From the NCBI RefSeq assembly GCF_004364805.1, contig NZ_SOAP01000004.1:124001-188000 (forward strand): a stretch of DNA of 64,000 nt, written 5' to 3'. This document shows, one piece after another, positions 16,365-25,713 of this stretch. Numbering within the stretch: position 1 is the first letter of the stretch; each line of letters opens with the position of its first letter. The DNA comes from Pelagimonas phthalicica. Its GTDB lineage: Bacteria > Pseudomonadota > Alphaproteobacteria > Rhodobacterales > Rhodobacteraceae. Made by a program: the position numbers and the translations under genes. The notes under the pieces were generated by a model. That model was not told the origin of the DNA and searched no databases. It worked only from the letters and a program-made list of their open reading frames with translations.

Positions 16365-17401
16365 TTGACGGCGATTTGTGTGTCAGGGTCGAACCAGCGG
16401 ATGCGGTCCTGCATCGGGGCCAGGGTCAGCGTGTCACCCATGGAGACTCGCAGATCACTATCCAGCACGGCGCGAAACAGCTTACCCTCAACCTCGCAGG
16501 TCACCAGCAAATGCGCGCCCAGCGGCTCGACCACTTTGGCCGTAGCGGTGAGCCCGGTTTCAGACAGGGTCATATCCTCGGGGCGAATGGCAAATTCCAG
16601 CGGCTTGTTGGCCGACGGCCCGGCAAAGCTCTGCCCGGCCACCAGAAACTGCCCCGCCCCTTGCGGTGTGGCATCGAGGAAATTCATCGGCGGGTTGCCG
16701 ATAAAGCCCGCCACAAACCGCTCTGCCGGATCGCGATAGACATCGATGGGCGACGCCGCCTGTACAATCCGCCCCTCATGCATGACGCTGATGCGGTCGG
16801 CCATGGACATGGCTTCGACCTGATCATGGGTCACGTAAATCGCAGTGGTGTTGCTTTCAGCCAGCACGCCCTTGAGCTCGGCACGCATCTCCATGCGCAA
16901 CAGCGCATCAAGGTTGGACAGCGGCTCATCCATCAGGATCACATCAGGTTCCATCGCGAGCGCGCGGGCCACGGCAACACGCTGGCGCTGACCGCCGGAC
17001 AATTCACCGGAATAGCGTTTCAGCAACTGGTCGATATGCATCAGCCCGGCAGTGCGCTCGACCCGGCGCGTCACCTCATCATTGGGCAGTTTTTGCATCC
17101 GCAAACCAAAGCCGATATTTTCGAACACAGTCAGATGCGGAAACACCGCATAGTTCTGAAACACCATGGCGATGCCGCGATCTTTGGGCGGCAGGTGGTC
17201 AATGCGTTTGCCACCGATCCAGACCTCGCCCTCTGTGGCGGTTTCCAGCCCTGCAATGATGCGCAGCAGGGTGGATTTCCCGCAGCCCGAAGCCCCGAGC
17301 AGCACCATGAATTCCTGATCCGCAATGGTGAGGTTGATGTCATGCAGCGCCTGGTATTCCCCAAACCGCTTGGCGACGTTTTTGATTTCGATAACAGCCA
17401 T
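16361..17401 (-). CDS. Sugar ABC transporter ATP-binding protein (MalK/UgpC type)
   Basis: A 346-aa ATPase energising carbohydrate import. Walker A GASGCGKST (36-44), signature LSGGQ (134-138), Walker B VILMDEP (154-160), and a C-terminal TOBE-like regulatory domain typical of the MalK group. I chose the start MAVIEIKN; the open frame continues upstream into the permease gene without conservation. It ends in a 4-bp overlap with the glycosidase gene. Confidence 0.95.
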   Translation of the reverse strand: MAVIEIKNVAKRFGEYQALHDINLTIADQEFMVLLGASGCGKSTLLRIIAGLETATEGEVWIGGKRIDHLPPKDRGIAMVFQNYAVFPHLTVFENIGFGLRMQKLPNDEVTRRVERTAGLMHIDQLLKRYSGELSGGQRQRVAVARALAMEPDVILMDEPLSNLDALLRMEMRAELKGVLAESNTTAIYVTHDQVEAMSMADRISVMHEGRIVQAASPIDVYRDPAERFVAGFIGNPPMNFLDATPQGAGQFLVAGQSFAGPSANKPLEFAIRPEDMTLSETGLTATAKVVEPLGAHLLVTCEVEGKLFRAVLDSDLRVSMGDTLTLAPMQDRIRWFDPDTQIAVK

Positions 17402-17414
17402 TTCAGTCTCCGGC

Positions 17415-18230
17415 TTAGCGGTTGGCGATGCCCCACATCGCAAACAGGTATTTGCGAACGGCAAAGATGAAGATCAGCGCGGGCACAACAAGGATGAAGC
17501 CACCGGCGAATTTCAGATGCAGCGGGGAGGTGTCGAGGTTTTGCAAAAGGAAGGCGGTCAGGGTGCGGTTTTCGATTGTGAGAACCGCCGCCGCAAAGAC
17601 TTCGTTCCATGAGATGACAAAGGCAAAGATCGCCGATGCGGTGATGCCGGGCAGGATCAGCGGCAAAACAACCTTGGTAAAGGCGGTCAGACGCGTGCAA
17701 CCCAGGGTCCAGGCCGCCTCTTCCAGCTCAAGCGGGATGCCCGAGAAGAGAGAGAAGGTGATCAGCACCGAGAAGGGGATTGCCAATGTTGTATGCACCA
17801 GCGCGAGACCGAAAACAGTGTCGTCCAGCCCGGTGCGAATGAACATCACCGCCAAAGGCAGCGCCAGCAAGGGCAAGGGAAAGGCCCGCGTCAGCAGGAT
17901 CAACAGACGGAACAATCCTTTGCCGGGAAAGTCGAACCGCGACAGGGCATAACCCGCAGGCGCGCCAATCAGGATCGACATGATCATGGTCATGCCCGCC
18001 ACCAGGATCGAATTCTTGAGCGCGGTCAGCATCCCGGCAAACCCAGCAAAGAATTGCAGCGAGCCCAGGTCGAATTCCGGAACGAAACTCTTGGGGAAAC
18101 TGTTCACCGTATCTGGCGAGCTGAGCGTGTTGATCAGCAGGAAATACAGCGGAACGATAACCCAGGCGCAGAGCAGAATGACCGAGGCGGTATAAAGGAA
18201 CCGCCCGCTGGATTGGGTTTGAGCGTTCAT
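17415..18230 (-). CDS. Sugar ABC transporter permease (MalG type)
   Basis: A 271-aa inner-membrane permease with six helices. It has the EAA loop (ELEEAAWTLGCTRLTAFTKVVLPLILPGI) that contacts the ATPase, and an N-terminal region like carbohydrate permeases of the CUT1 family. It overlaps the upstream permease gene by 4 bp. Confidence 0.93.
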   Translation of the reverse strand: MNAQTQSSGRFLYTASVILLCAWVIVPLYFLLINTLSSPDTVNSFPKSFVPEFDLGSLQFFAGFAGMLTALKNSILVAGMTMIMSILIGAPAGYALSRFDFPGKGLFRLLILLTRAFPLPLLALPLAVMFIRTGLDDTVFGLALVHTTLAIPFSVLITFSLFSGIPLELEEAAWTLGCTRLTAFTKVVLPLILPGITASAIFAFVISWNEVFAAAVLTIENRTLTAFLLQNLDTSPLHLKFAGGFILVVPALIFIFAVRKYLFAMWGIANR

Positions 18231-19072
18231 ATCGTGGCTCCTTTCGGGACACGCAGGGCGCGCATGATGATCAGGGTGAAGGCGATGGAAATCGCGAGGA
18301 TGATCAGCGCCATCGCCGCCGCCGCACCATTGTTGAGCAGGTCAAACTGATAGGCATAGGTTTCGCCCATAAGGACCGGGAACAGGGTGCCGCCCAGCGC
18401 CGCAACAACGGCAAAGATCTCAAAGGCGAGGATCACGCGCAGCACCAAAGCGGTCTGCAAACTGGGGCGCAGCAAAGGTAGTGTGACACGGGTAAAGCGT
18501 TTCCAAGGTGACGCCCCAAAGACCTCGGCAGCCTCATAATATTCCTTGGGGATCAATCCGATACCCGCCACAAGGATCACCAGCATGATCGCAGTTGCGC
18601 GCCAGATCTCGGCCAGGGCAATGGCCAGGAACACGATGCCGGGGTTCTGATAGCTCAGGAAATTGGTCGGCCGGTCAATGGCGCCAACCGCCTGCATCAT
18701 CGAGTTGAGGAAGCCGGATTGCTCAAAGATCGCGAGCCAGATGATCCCTGCCGCCAAATCGGAAATCCCCAGCGGGATCGTCCAGACATAAAGGATCAGA
18801 TCACGACCCTTTTTCATACGGTTGACCATGGTGGCCATCAGCAGCGCCAGGGCCAGTTGCACCGGCACAACCGCGGCGGCCAACAACATGGTGTTTTGGA
18901 AAGAGATCGGGAATTTCCAATAACCGATCACGTCTTCGAAGTTCTTCAAACTCCAGCCGCCATCGACGCTAAACGCTTGCTGTGCCACCAGAATAAACGG
19001 GTAGAGAAAGAAAAGGCACAGGAACAGCGTCACGGGCAGGATCAATAGGTAAGGGAGGTACCGCGCATTCAT
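18227..19072 (-). CDS. Sugar ABC transporter permease (MalF type)
   Basis: A 281-aa CUT1 permease with six hydrophobic segments and an EAA loop (EYYEAAEVFGASPWKRFTRVTLPLLRPSL). It pairs with the MalG-type permease directly downstream. A 76-nt gap with a stable hairpin separates it from the binding-protein gene. Confidence 0.93.
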   Translation of the reverse strand: MNARYLPYLLILPVTLFLCLFFLYPFILVAQQAFSVDGGWSLKNFEDVIGYWKFPISFQNTMLLAAAVVPVQLALALLMATMVNRMKKGRDLILYVWTIPLGISDLAAGIIWLAIFEQSGFLNSMMQAVGAIDRPTNFLSYQNPGIVFLAIALAEIWRATAIMLVILVAGIGLIPKEYYEAAEVFGASPWKRFTRVTLPLLRPSLQTALVLRVILAFEIFAVVAALGGTLFPVLMGETYAYQFDLLNNGAAAAMALIILAISIAFTLIIMRALRVPKGATI

Positions 19073-19113
19073 GGCGCTGCTCCTGTGGTCAGTTCAGATT
19101 GTCAGGGTGGGGT

Positions 19114-19137
19114 GTCCGGGTCATCTCTGACCCGGAC
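19114..19137 (-). promoter_or_regulatory. Intercistronic hairpin after the binding-protein gene
   Basis: GTCCGGGTCA-TCTC-TGACCCGGAC is a perfect 10-bp stem with a 4-nt loop and no T-run, located between the binding-protein and permease genes. Similar hairpins in ABC operons protect the upstream mRNA from 3' decay or cause partial termination, giving excess binding protein. That role is inferred here. Confidence 0.65.
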
Positions 19138-19148
19138 GCTGCACGGGT

Positions 19149-20414
19149 TTATTCAACCGGGCAAGCACCTTCGGAAGGTGCATCCGGGGCCCAGCAGGGC
19201 GCACCGGTTTCGTTCATGATCGCTTCCAATGCGCCTTTCTGGTCATCCAGAACGGTGCGGATGTCCTGATTGGCCAGAACAATGCGCTCAAACGCGTCGA
19301 CAAAGACACGGTTGAAGTCACCGCCTTTGGAGCCCAGACCCGCAGGCAGCAGACCCGGATTGGCATCAGCCGCGCCGCTCATCTTGGCCACGGCACCACC
19401 GGCAGCCTGAACGGCAGGCGGCAGATCATCAGGCAGCGCCACATCAACAACCGGGAAGAAGTTGGTTGCTTTCAGCGTCGCAATCTGGGTTTCCGGCTTG
19501 AGCATATGGGCAACCAGCGCTTTGGCGGCATCCATATCAGGCGCGGTTTTCGGGATTGCCACACCGGCAATCACAGGCATGAACCCACGACCGGTTGGGC
19601 CAGCGGGGGCTGGGAAAGCAACGAAATCATCGGGACGTTCATTAAACGCCTGCGCCAGACGCGAGGTGTGGTCAAACGCGATCCAGACATCTTCGCTCAG
19701 CAGCTGTTCCTGAAGGAAGGAGAAGTTGGTCGAGGCCGGGTTTGTATGCGCCCAAAGCTTGCGGAAATCTTCCCAAGCAGTGACCGCCGCGTCAGAGGCA
19801 AAGGTGCGCACAACGCCGTTGGTATAGGATGGGTACAAATACCCTTGGAAGAAACGGTGCTTCAGCCCTTTTGGACCAGCAGGAAAGCCGAATTTCGCTT
19901 CACCCGTCGCCTCATGCACATTGGCCGCCCAGGCGATTAGCTGCTCATAGGTCAGCGCGTCAATATCTGCGCCCTCTGGCAGGTGCTCAAGCGCCTTCTT
20001 GTTGGCCGCCATAATATAGCTTGCCTGCATCCAAGGGATGTATTGCGCATCATCGGTGCCCAGCTTGGCCAGGTTATTGAACGTGTCAGAAGAGCTCATC
20101 ACGCCCAGATCGCTCAAATCAACCAGGTTTTCCGGGTCCATCGCCGAGAAATCGCCATGCAGCGCGCCCAGCACACCAATGGTGCCCGACCCGGCCTGCA
20201 ATTCCGCCTGCAGACGGGTCAGCCAGGGGCCGCCATCATTGGGCTGATAATCCACTTTGTCGCTGAAATTGCCCAGCACCTGCTCGCGCATCGCCTGCGC
20301 CTCCTCAACAGGTTTGGCTTGCGTCGACCAGAACAGAACATCCGCTTGAGCAACGCTCGCGCCCATGGTGAGAGCCAAGGCTGCTGCCCCGGCCAGTTTA
20401 AATCTGTGCGTCAT
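19149..20414 (-). CDS. Sugar ABC transporter substrate-binding protein
   Basis: A 421-aa periplasmic binding protein of the carbohydrate (SBP family 1) type. The start MTHRFKLAGAAALALTMG gives a signal peptide ending near VAQA-DV (about residue 23). The mature part begins LFWSTQAKPVEEAQAM, as in CUT1 binding proteins. Two cysteines near the C-terminus may form a disulfide. It is the first gene of the operon, divergent from a LacI regulator with a palindromic operator between. Confidence 0.93.
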   Translation of the reverse strand: MTHRFKLAGAAALALTMGASVAQADVLFWSTQAKPVEEAQAMREQVLGNFSDKVDYQPNDGGPWLTRLQAELQAGSGTIGVLGALHGDFSAMDPENLVDLSDLGVMSSSDTFNNLAKLGTDDAQYIPWMQASYIMAANKKALEHLPEGADIDALTYEQLIAWAANVHEATGEAKFGFPAGPKGLKHRFFQGYLYPSYTNGVVRTFASDAAVTAWEDFRKLWAHTNPASTNFSFLQEQLLSEDVWIAFDHTSRLAQAFNERPDDFVAFPAPAGPTGRGFMPVIAGVAIPKTAPDMDAAKALVAHMLKPETQIATLKATNFFPVVDVALPDDLPPAVQAAGGAVAKMSGAADANPGLLPAGLGSKGGDFNRVFVDAFERIVLANQDIRTVLDDQKGALEAIMNETGAPCWAPDAPSEGACPVE

Positions 20415-20506
20415 GTCATCCTCCCAAAGATGCATTTCCAAGAATGCGGACTCCGCCTCAGGGCACCTAGGACAAAGGGGCCGTGGTGAGTCTCTGGTTA
20501 AAGATT

Positions 20507-20522
20507 GGTATAACGTTATACC
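20507..20522. promoter_or_regulatory. LacI-family operator
   Basis: GGTATAACGTTATACC is a perfect 16-bp palindrome with a central CG, the typical form of LacI-family binding sites. It lies between the binding-protein gene and the lacI gene, 93 bp before the former's start and 122 bp before the latter's. Confidence 0.75.
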
Positions 20523-20643
20523 TTCTGTCAATTCCCTTTTTGACGTTTTTTTGGGCGAAAACCTGAACCCGCAGCTTGAAAAGCGCTAAAAAACCAGCCA
20601 AACCTTTGTGTCATTGGTTAATCGCTGCACCAAAAACAGGCCC

Positions 20644-21657
20644 ATGGCACGCAAACCGAAACTGGAAACCGTCGCGAAAGAGGCAGGAGTCTCGACCGCC
20701 ACCGCATCTCAGGTGATGCGCGGGGCGGGTCGGATTTCCGATGCGACTCGCAAAAAGGTTCTCGAGGCGGCGCATAAACTGCACTACGTGCCCGACGGGC
20801 GGGCCGCCTCGATGCGGTCGGGTATCAATCGCGAGATTGGGCTGGTCATTCACCAGATCGCCAACCCGTTCAACGCCGAGGTGATCAGCGGGGTCAGCGA
20901 CCTGCTCGAGGCCGAAGGGTTCCTCGTGTCGGTTCTCGACAGCCGTGATGATGTCGAACGCCAGCGCCGCAACATTCAGGCCTTTATCCGCAATGCCCGG
21001 GGCGGGCTGCTTTGGGTGCCTGCGGATGACACCGATGACACCACCTATGATCTGTTGCGCACCCATGGCATCCCGACCGTGACCTTCCTGCGCCATCTGC
21101 CCTCGGAACCCTTTGACCATGTTGGCATTCGCGACGCCGATGCCACCCGCAAAGCGACCGAGCATCTGGCCGATCTCGGCCACCGCCACATCGCCTTTCT
21201 GGGGGGCAAGTCACGCTCTTTCGTACGAACCGAACGCATTGCCGGATACAGCGATGTCATGCAAGAGCGCGGCCTGGCCGAACCGCTGGTCTGGGACACC
21301 GAGGATGACAAGATGTCGGGGATGGAGGCCATGGTCGCCCTGCGCGCCGCCCATCCCGAGGTAACGGCGATTGTTTGCAATGGTGACATGGTGGCAATCG
21401 GGGCCTCGCTGGCCCTGCAGAAAATAGGGCAGACCCCGGGGCATGACGTGTCCATCGTTGGTTTTGACGATGTTCAGGATGCCGCTGTCTCGACCCCGCC
21501 ACTGACCACCATGGCCGTCTCGCCCTATCAGCTTGGGCGCAAGCTTGCGCAGATCATGCTGGACCGGCTGCAGGCCCCCGATACGCCACCGACCGTCACC
21601 CAGGTCGCCGCCACTCTGATCACCCGATCCACAACCGGCGCGCCGCCAGCGGGCTAG
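20644..21657 (+). CDS. LacI family transcriptional regulator
   Basis: A 337-aa repressor. The N-terminal HTH (KLETVAKEAGVSTATASQVMRGAGRISDATRKKV) is followed by the hinge and a periplasmic-binding-like sugar domain (EIGLVIHQIANPFNAEVISGV). It is divergent from the sugar ABC operon and is its likely local repressor, released by the imported sugar or a product. I chose MARKPKLE; the 12 upstream residues are not LacI-like. Serine replaces valine in the usual TVSRVL motif (TASQVM). Confidence 0.93.
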   Translation: MARKPKLETVAKEAGVSTATASQVMRGAGRISDATRKKVLEAAHKLHYVPDGRAASMRSGINREIGLVIHQIANPFNAEVISGVSDLLEAEGFLVSVLDSRDDVERQRRNIQAFIRNARGGLLWVPADDTDDTTYDLLRTHGIPTVTFLRHLPSEPFDHVGIRDADATRKATEHLADLGHRHIAFLGGKSRSFVRTERIAGYSDVMQERGLAEPLVWDTEDDKMSGMEAMVALRAAHPEVTAIVCNGDMVAIGASLALQKIGQTPGHDVSIVGFDDVQDAAVSTPPLTTMAVSPYQLGRKLAQIMLDRLQAPDTPPTVTQVAATLITRSTTGAPPAG

Positions 21658-21686
21658 CACCCTACAAATGCCATTGACCTGTTTCC

Positions 21687-21742
21687 CCGGATTGCTCGCA
21701 ATCCGGTTTGCGCCCGACCCCGCCCCCCAGGGCGGGCGCAAA
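21687..21742. repeat. GC-rich palindromic intergenic repeat, copy A
   Basis: Two adjacent hairpins: CCGGATTG-CTCG-CAATCCGG (8-bp perfect stem) and TTTGCGCCC...GGGCGCAAA (9-bp stem, 21707-21715 with 21734-21742). A related half appears near 21818-21834. The same building blocks recur near 25.6, 37.3 and 57.9 kb. It lies between the convergent lacI and araC genes. Confidence 0.65.
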
Positions 21743-21840
21743 TTCTAATATCCTGTCGACATGCGTTACCGTCTCGGCAATACAAAACACGCACCCAACC
21801 GCACCGCGCCCACCCTCGGGGTCGGGCGCAAACCTCTGTC

Positions 21841-22875
21841 TTACTCGGCATCCCCCCCCTGCGACTGCGCCCGAAACTGCGCCGGCGTCACCCCTGTCCA
21901 GCTCAAAAACGCCCGGTGAAAGCTCGCTGGGCTGGCAAATCCGGTATCCTGCGACACAGCCTCGATGCTCTTTCCCTGCGCCAAATCTCGCATTGCCAGA
22001 TCACGCCGCACCCCATCCTTGATGGCCTGAAACGAGGTCCCCTCGGCACGCAAATGCCGGATCAGGCTACGCGGCGTTACGTGCAATTCCTCCGCCGCCT
22101 CGCCCAAGGTCAGCCCCATACGATCCGACAAAAGCAGGCTTTCACGGATCCGCAAGGGCAGCGCATGTTCGCGCATCGCGGTAAAGATCCAGTCCCGCGG
22201 CGCGCGTTGCAAAAACGCCCTCATATCCGCCTCTTGCCGCGAAATCGGCAGCTCGCCCAGCTCTGCCGCAATGGCCAAACGCGAGGCAGCCCCCCCAAAT
22301 TGCACCGGTCCGGGGAACAAAACCGGGTAATCCTGCGCAAATCCGGGCCGCTCAAAGGCAAACCCGACCCGCGCCAGCGGGATCTCACGAAACACCAGCC
22401 AGGACGCCACCCCATGCGCCAGTTTCAGAATCAACATCTGCCCAAATCGCGACAGCTCCGCCCCCTGCACTGGCTCAATCTGCAAGACCACCTCAGTGTC
22501 AGTCATGGTAAGGATCAGCTGGCAATCATCCAGCACCAAATTCCAAAAGGTCGAAAACCGATAAAGCGCCGCGGCAAGCGATGAGGCCCCCAGAACCGAG
22601 GCACATAGATGCTTGAGCGCACCAGGCCGCACCGTCCGGCTCCACAGCCCCATCATCTCATCACCCGTCTGAGCCACAACAATCTGATAAAGCAATGTTA
22701 TTTGATCATGCGTCACGCGCCCACGCCCGTCCGGATCAGCCGCTTTGATCCCGCTTTCACGCAGCATAGACCGCACCTGAGCATCGGGAAATCGCCGATA
22801 CAACGCATCCAGCCAATCCTGGACAAAGGCGCGGGACACAGTTGGCAGAACCGGGGCGATAGAGCGATTGGACAT
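21841..22875 (-). CDS. AraC family transcriptional regulator
   Basis: A 344-aa protein with an N-terminal arabinose_bd-like domain and a C-terminal AraC double HTH (LTLGEAAEELHVTPRSLIRHLRAEGTSF and AVSQDTGFASPASFHRAFLSWTGVTPAQFR). It is divergent from the dmdC-like gene 113 bp away and is its probable regulator. ATG at 22875 is preferred because GGAAAG lies 8 nt upstream; a GTG at 22890 would overlap that site. Confidence 0.9.
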   Translation of the reverse strand: MSNRSIAPVLPTVSRAFVQDWLDALYRRFPDAQVRSMLRESGIKAADPDGRGRVTHDQITLLYQIVVAQTGDEMMGLWSRTVRPGALKHLCASVLGASSLAAALYRFSTFWNLVLDDCQLILTMTDTEVVLQIEPVQGAELSRFGQMLILKLAHGVASWLVFREIPLARVGFAFERPGFAQDYPVLFPGPVQFGGAASRLAIAAELGELPISRQEADMRAFLQRAPRDWIFTAMREHALPLRIRESLLLSDRMGLTLGEAAEELHVTPRSLIRHLRAEGTSFQAIKDGVRRDLAMRDLAQGKSIEAVSQDTGFASPASFHRAFLSWTGVTPAQFRAQSQGGDAE

Positions 22876-22988
22876 AACGTAACTTTCCACGATTTGTCAC
22901 TTTCTGCAAATCATGTGTCTCTAACCGCGATAGCGCCAGACCCGCGCACCCGCTAAACAACCCCGACCCCAATCCAAGGAGAGACCCC

Positions 22989-24746
22989 GTGAGCTTTCGC
23001 GCCCCGGTTCAGGATATCGCCTTTAATATCCAACATCTCAGCGGCTGGTCCGATCTGACCGCCCTGCCCGCCTATGCCGATTTCGACCTCGATGACGTTC
23101 AGGCCATCCTCGAAGAGTTCGGCAAATTCTGCAGCGAAGAAATTGCGCCCTTGAACAAGCCCGGCGATGAGGCCGGATCGCATTACGCCAATGGCAAGGT
23201 CACCCTGCCTGACGGGTTTGACACCGCCTATGCCAAATGCGTCGAAATGGGCTGGCCCAGCCTGCCCCACCCGGCGGAGTTTGGCGGTCAGGGCCTGCCG
23301 CGCGTTGTCGGAGCCGCCGCGACCGAGATCCTGAACGCCGCGAATATGAGCTTTGCGCTTTGCCAATTGCTGACCGACGGCGCGGTCGAAGCGCTGTTGA
23401 CCGCCGGATCGGAACAGCAAAAAGCCACCTATCTGGAAAAACTGGTCTCGGGCGAATGGACCGGCACCATGAACCTGACCGAACCGCAGGCGGGCAGCGA
23501 TCTGGCTCTGCTGCGCACGCAGGCGAAACCCAATGATGATGGCAGCTATGCCATCAGCGGCACCAAGATCTTTATCACCTATGGTGAACATGACATGGCG
23601 GAAAACACCATCCATCTGGTGCTTGCCCGCCTGCCCGACGCCCCCGCAGGCGTCAAAGGTATCAGCCTGTTTCTGGTGCCCAAATTCATGGTCGGCAGCG
23701 ACGGTGCGATTGGCGCGCGTAACGGCGTGCGCTGCGTCAGCGTTGAACACAAACTCGGGATCAAGGCCAGCCCAACCGCCGTGCTCGAATTCAACGAGGC
23801 CACGGGTTACCTGATCGGCGAGGCCCATGCAGGCCTGCAATATATGTTCACCATGATGAATGCCGCGCGTTTCGCCGTTGGCGTGCAAGGCATCGCCATT
23901 TCCGAACGCGCCTATCAGCAAGCGCTTGGGTACGCCCAGGACCGGGTCCAGAGCCGCCCCGTCGATGGCTCAGCCCGCGAGGCTGTGCCGATCATCCAAC
24001 ACCCCGATGTGCGTCGGCTGCTGATGCGGATGAAATCCCTGACCGAAGGCACCCGCGCCATGGCCTGTCAGGCCGCCGCCTGGCAGGATCTGGGCCATCA
24101 CCAGGGTGACAAACGCGCCTCGGCCCTGTCCGAATTTCTCACCCCGCTGGTCAAAGGTTACAGCACCGAAATGGCCGTGGATGTGGCCTCTTGCGGGGTG
24201 CAAATCCATGGCGGCATGGGCTTTATCGAGGAAACCGGGGCCGCCCAGCATTACCGCGATGCGCGCATCCTGCCGATCTATGAGGGCACCACTGCCATTC
24301 AGGCCAATGACCTTGTGGGCCGCAAAACCCTGCGCGATGGCGGCGAAACCGCACTGGCCCTGGCGACCCAGATTGCCGAGACGGAGGCGGCGTTAAACGC
24401 CGGGTCCGGCGAGGCGCGCGCTGTCGCGGCCCGTTTGACCGCCGCCCGCCAAACCTTTGAAACCGCTGTCACCTACCTGACAGAGACCGCCCCCAAGGAC
24501 CCGAACGCCGCCTATGGCGCTGGGGTTCCTTTCCTCATGCTGGCGGGCAATCTGGTGGCCGGTTGGCAATTGGCCCGCGCCCTGCTCGCCGCCGAGGCCA
24601 ACCGTGATCAAGACCCGCACTTCATGGCACAAAAGATCGCCACCGCCCGCTTTTACGCCGATCACATCCTGCCCGAAACGCAGACCCAACTGACCCGCAT
24701 CACCGACGGGGCTGACAGCCTCGCCATGGCCGTTTTTGACGCCTGA
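22989..24746 (+). CDS. DmdC-like long acyl-CoA dehydrogenase
   Basis: A 585-aa flavoprotein, longer than ordinary acyl-CoA dehydrogenases (about 380 aa), with the extra C-terminal region of the DmdC/AcdA group. Motifs include [51 protein letters not shown] and [17 protein letters not shown]. DmdC oxidises 3-methylmercaptopropionyl-CoA in marine DMSP degradation, but close paralogues act on other acyl-CoAs, so the substrate is open. GTG start with AAGGAGA 6 nt upstream. Followed 11 bp later by a crotonase. Confidence 0.85.
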   Translation: MSFRAPVQDIAFNIQHLSGWSDLTALPAYADFDLDDVQAILEEFGKFCSEEIAPLNKPGDEAGSHYANGKVTLPDGFDTAYAKCVEMGWPSLPHPAEFGGQGLPRVVGAAATEILNAANMSFALCQLLTDGAVEALLTAGSEQQKATYLEKLVSGEWTGTMNLTEPQAGSDLALLRTQAKPNDDGSYAISGTKIFITYGEHDMAENTIHLVLARLPDAPAGVKGISLFLVPKFMVGSDGAIGARNGVRCVSVEHKLGIKASPTAVLEFNEATGYLIGEAHAGLQYMFTMMNAARFAVGVQGIAISERAYQQALGYAQDRVQSRPVDGSAREAVPIIQHPDVRRLLMRMKSLTEGTRAMACQAAAWQDLGHHQGDKRASALSEFLTPLVKGYSTEMAVDVASCGVQIHGGMGFIEETGAAQHYRDARILPIYEGTTAIQANDLVGRKTLRDGGETALALATQIAETEAALNAGSGEARAVAARLTAARQTFETAVTYLTETAPKDPNAAYGAGVPFLMLAGNLVAGWQLARALLAAEANRDQDPHFMAQKIATARFYADHILPETQTQLTRITDGADSLAMAVFDA

Positions 24747-24757
24747 AAGGACCTGAC

Positions 24758-25564
24758 ATGACCCTGAAAATTGATCTGACCCGGTTCAAAAACCTTGCCC
24801 TTGATCCGCAAGAGGATGGCGTTTGGATTGTCACGCTGGACCGCGCCCATAAACGCAACGCGCTAGATATCGACACGATCGAAGAGCTGGTTGATTTCTT
24901 CTCAGCCGCCCCGCGCGCCGGGGTCAAAGCCGTTGTGCTGGCCGGGGCGGGTGACCATTTCTGCGCTGGTCTCGACCTGATCGAACATCATGACCAAGAC
25001 CGCAGCCCGGCCGATTTCATGCATGTCTGCCTGCGCTGGCACGAGGCGTTCAACAAGATGGAATATGGCGGCGTCCCGGTGATTGCCGCCTGTCAGGGGG
25101 CCGTCGTGGGCGGCGGGCTCGAGTTGGCCAGTTCCGCCCATATCCGCGTGATGAACGAAACCACCTATTTCGCCCTGCCCGAAGGTCAGCGCGGGCTGTT
25201 CACCGGTGGTGGGGCCACCATCCGCGTTGCCGATTTGGTCGGCAAAGATCGCATGATCGACATGATGCTAACCGGCCGCGTCTATCATGGCCAAGAGGCG
25301 ATTGACCTGCATTTGGCACAATACATGGTCGAAGGATCGGTCATGGATAAGGCGCTGGAAATCGCTCGCCGCACCGCTGAAAACCTGCCGCTGACCAACT
25401 TTGCCATCTGCTCGGCCATCAGCCATATGCAAAACATGTCAGCACTGGACGCCGCCTATGCCGAGGCCGTGGTGGCCGGGGTTGTGAACACCCAGGCACC
25501 TGCGCGCGAACGCCTCGCCGCCTTTGCCGACAAATCCGCCGCGCGGGTGCGGAAAGACGCGTAA
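24758..25564 (+). CDS. Crotonase / enoyl-CoA hydratase family protein
   Basis: A 268-aa crotonase-fold enzyme with the oxyanion-hole segments HKRNALD and [13 protein letters not shown], and [20 protein letters not shown] in the middle. It most likely hydrates or hydrolyses the enoyl-CoA made by the preceding dehydrogenase. In DMSP demethylation the DmdD enzyme fills this slot, but the residues seen do not prove DmdD identity. Cotranscription is inferred from the 11-bp spacing. Confidence 0.85.
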   Translation: MTLKIDLTRFKNLALDPQEDGVWIVTLDRAHKRNALDIDTIEELVDFFSAAPRAGVKAVVLAGAGDHFCAGLDLIEHHDQDRSPADFMHVCLRWHEAFNKMEYGGVPVIAACQGAVVGGGLELASSAHIRVMNETTYFALPEGQRGLFTGGGATIRVADLVGKDRMIDMMLTGRVYHGQEAIDLHLAQYMVEGSVMDKALEIARRTAENLPLTNFAICSAISHMQNMSALDAAYAEAVVAGVVNTQAPARERLAAFADKSAARVRKDA

Positions 25565-25607
25565 ACTGGCCTCGACGAACAATAGATTTTTCGTCGTTCG
25601 AAACAGA

Positions 25608-25690
25608 GGTTCGCGCCCGCCCGGGAGGCAGGGTCATGCTGAAAGCATGCCTCTGGCATGAGCGCGAACCGGATCGCAAGCGAACCGGGA
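25608..25690. repeat. GC-rich palindromic intergenic repeat, copy B
   Basis: GGTTCGCGC (25608-25616) pairs with GCGCGAACC (25662-25670). The stretch 25631-25690 matches 37412-37471 closely: GGGTCATGCTGAAAGCATG, then GGCATGAGCGCGAACCGGAT with few changes after. It lies between the convergent crotonase and LysR genes. A second small hairpin CGACGAA/TTCGTCG lies at 25573-25596. Confidence 0.75.
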
Positions 25691-25713
25691 CATTCCCCAA
25701 TAACCAAAACCTC

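Noticed and set aside
20608-20643. Earlier start for the LacI regulator
   Set aside because: The extra 12 residues precede the HTH without similarity, and the ATG at 20644 fits the family start.
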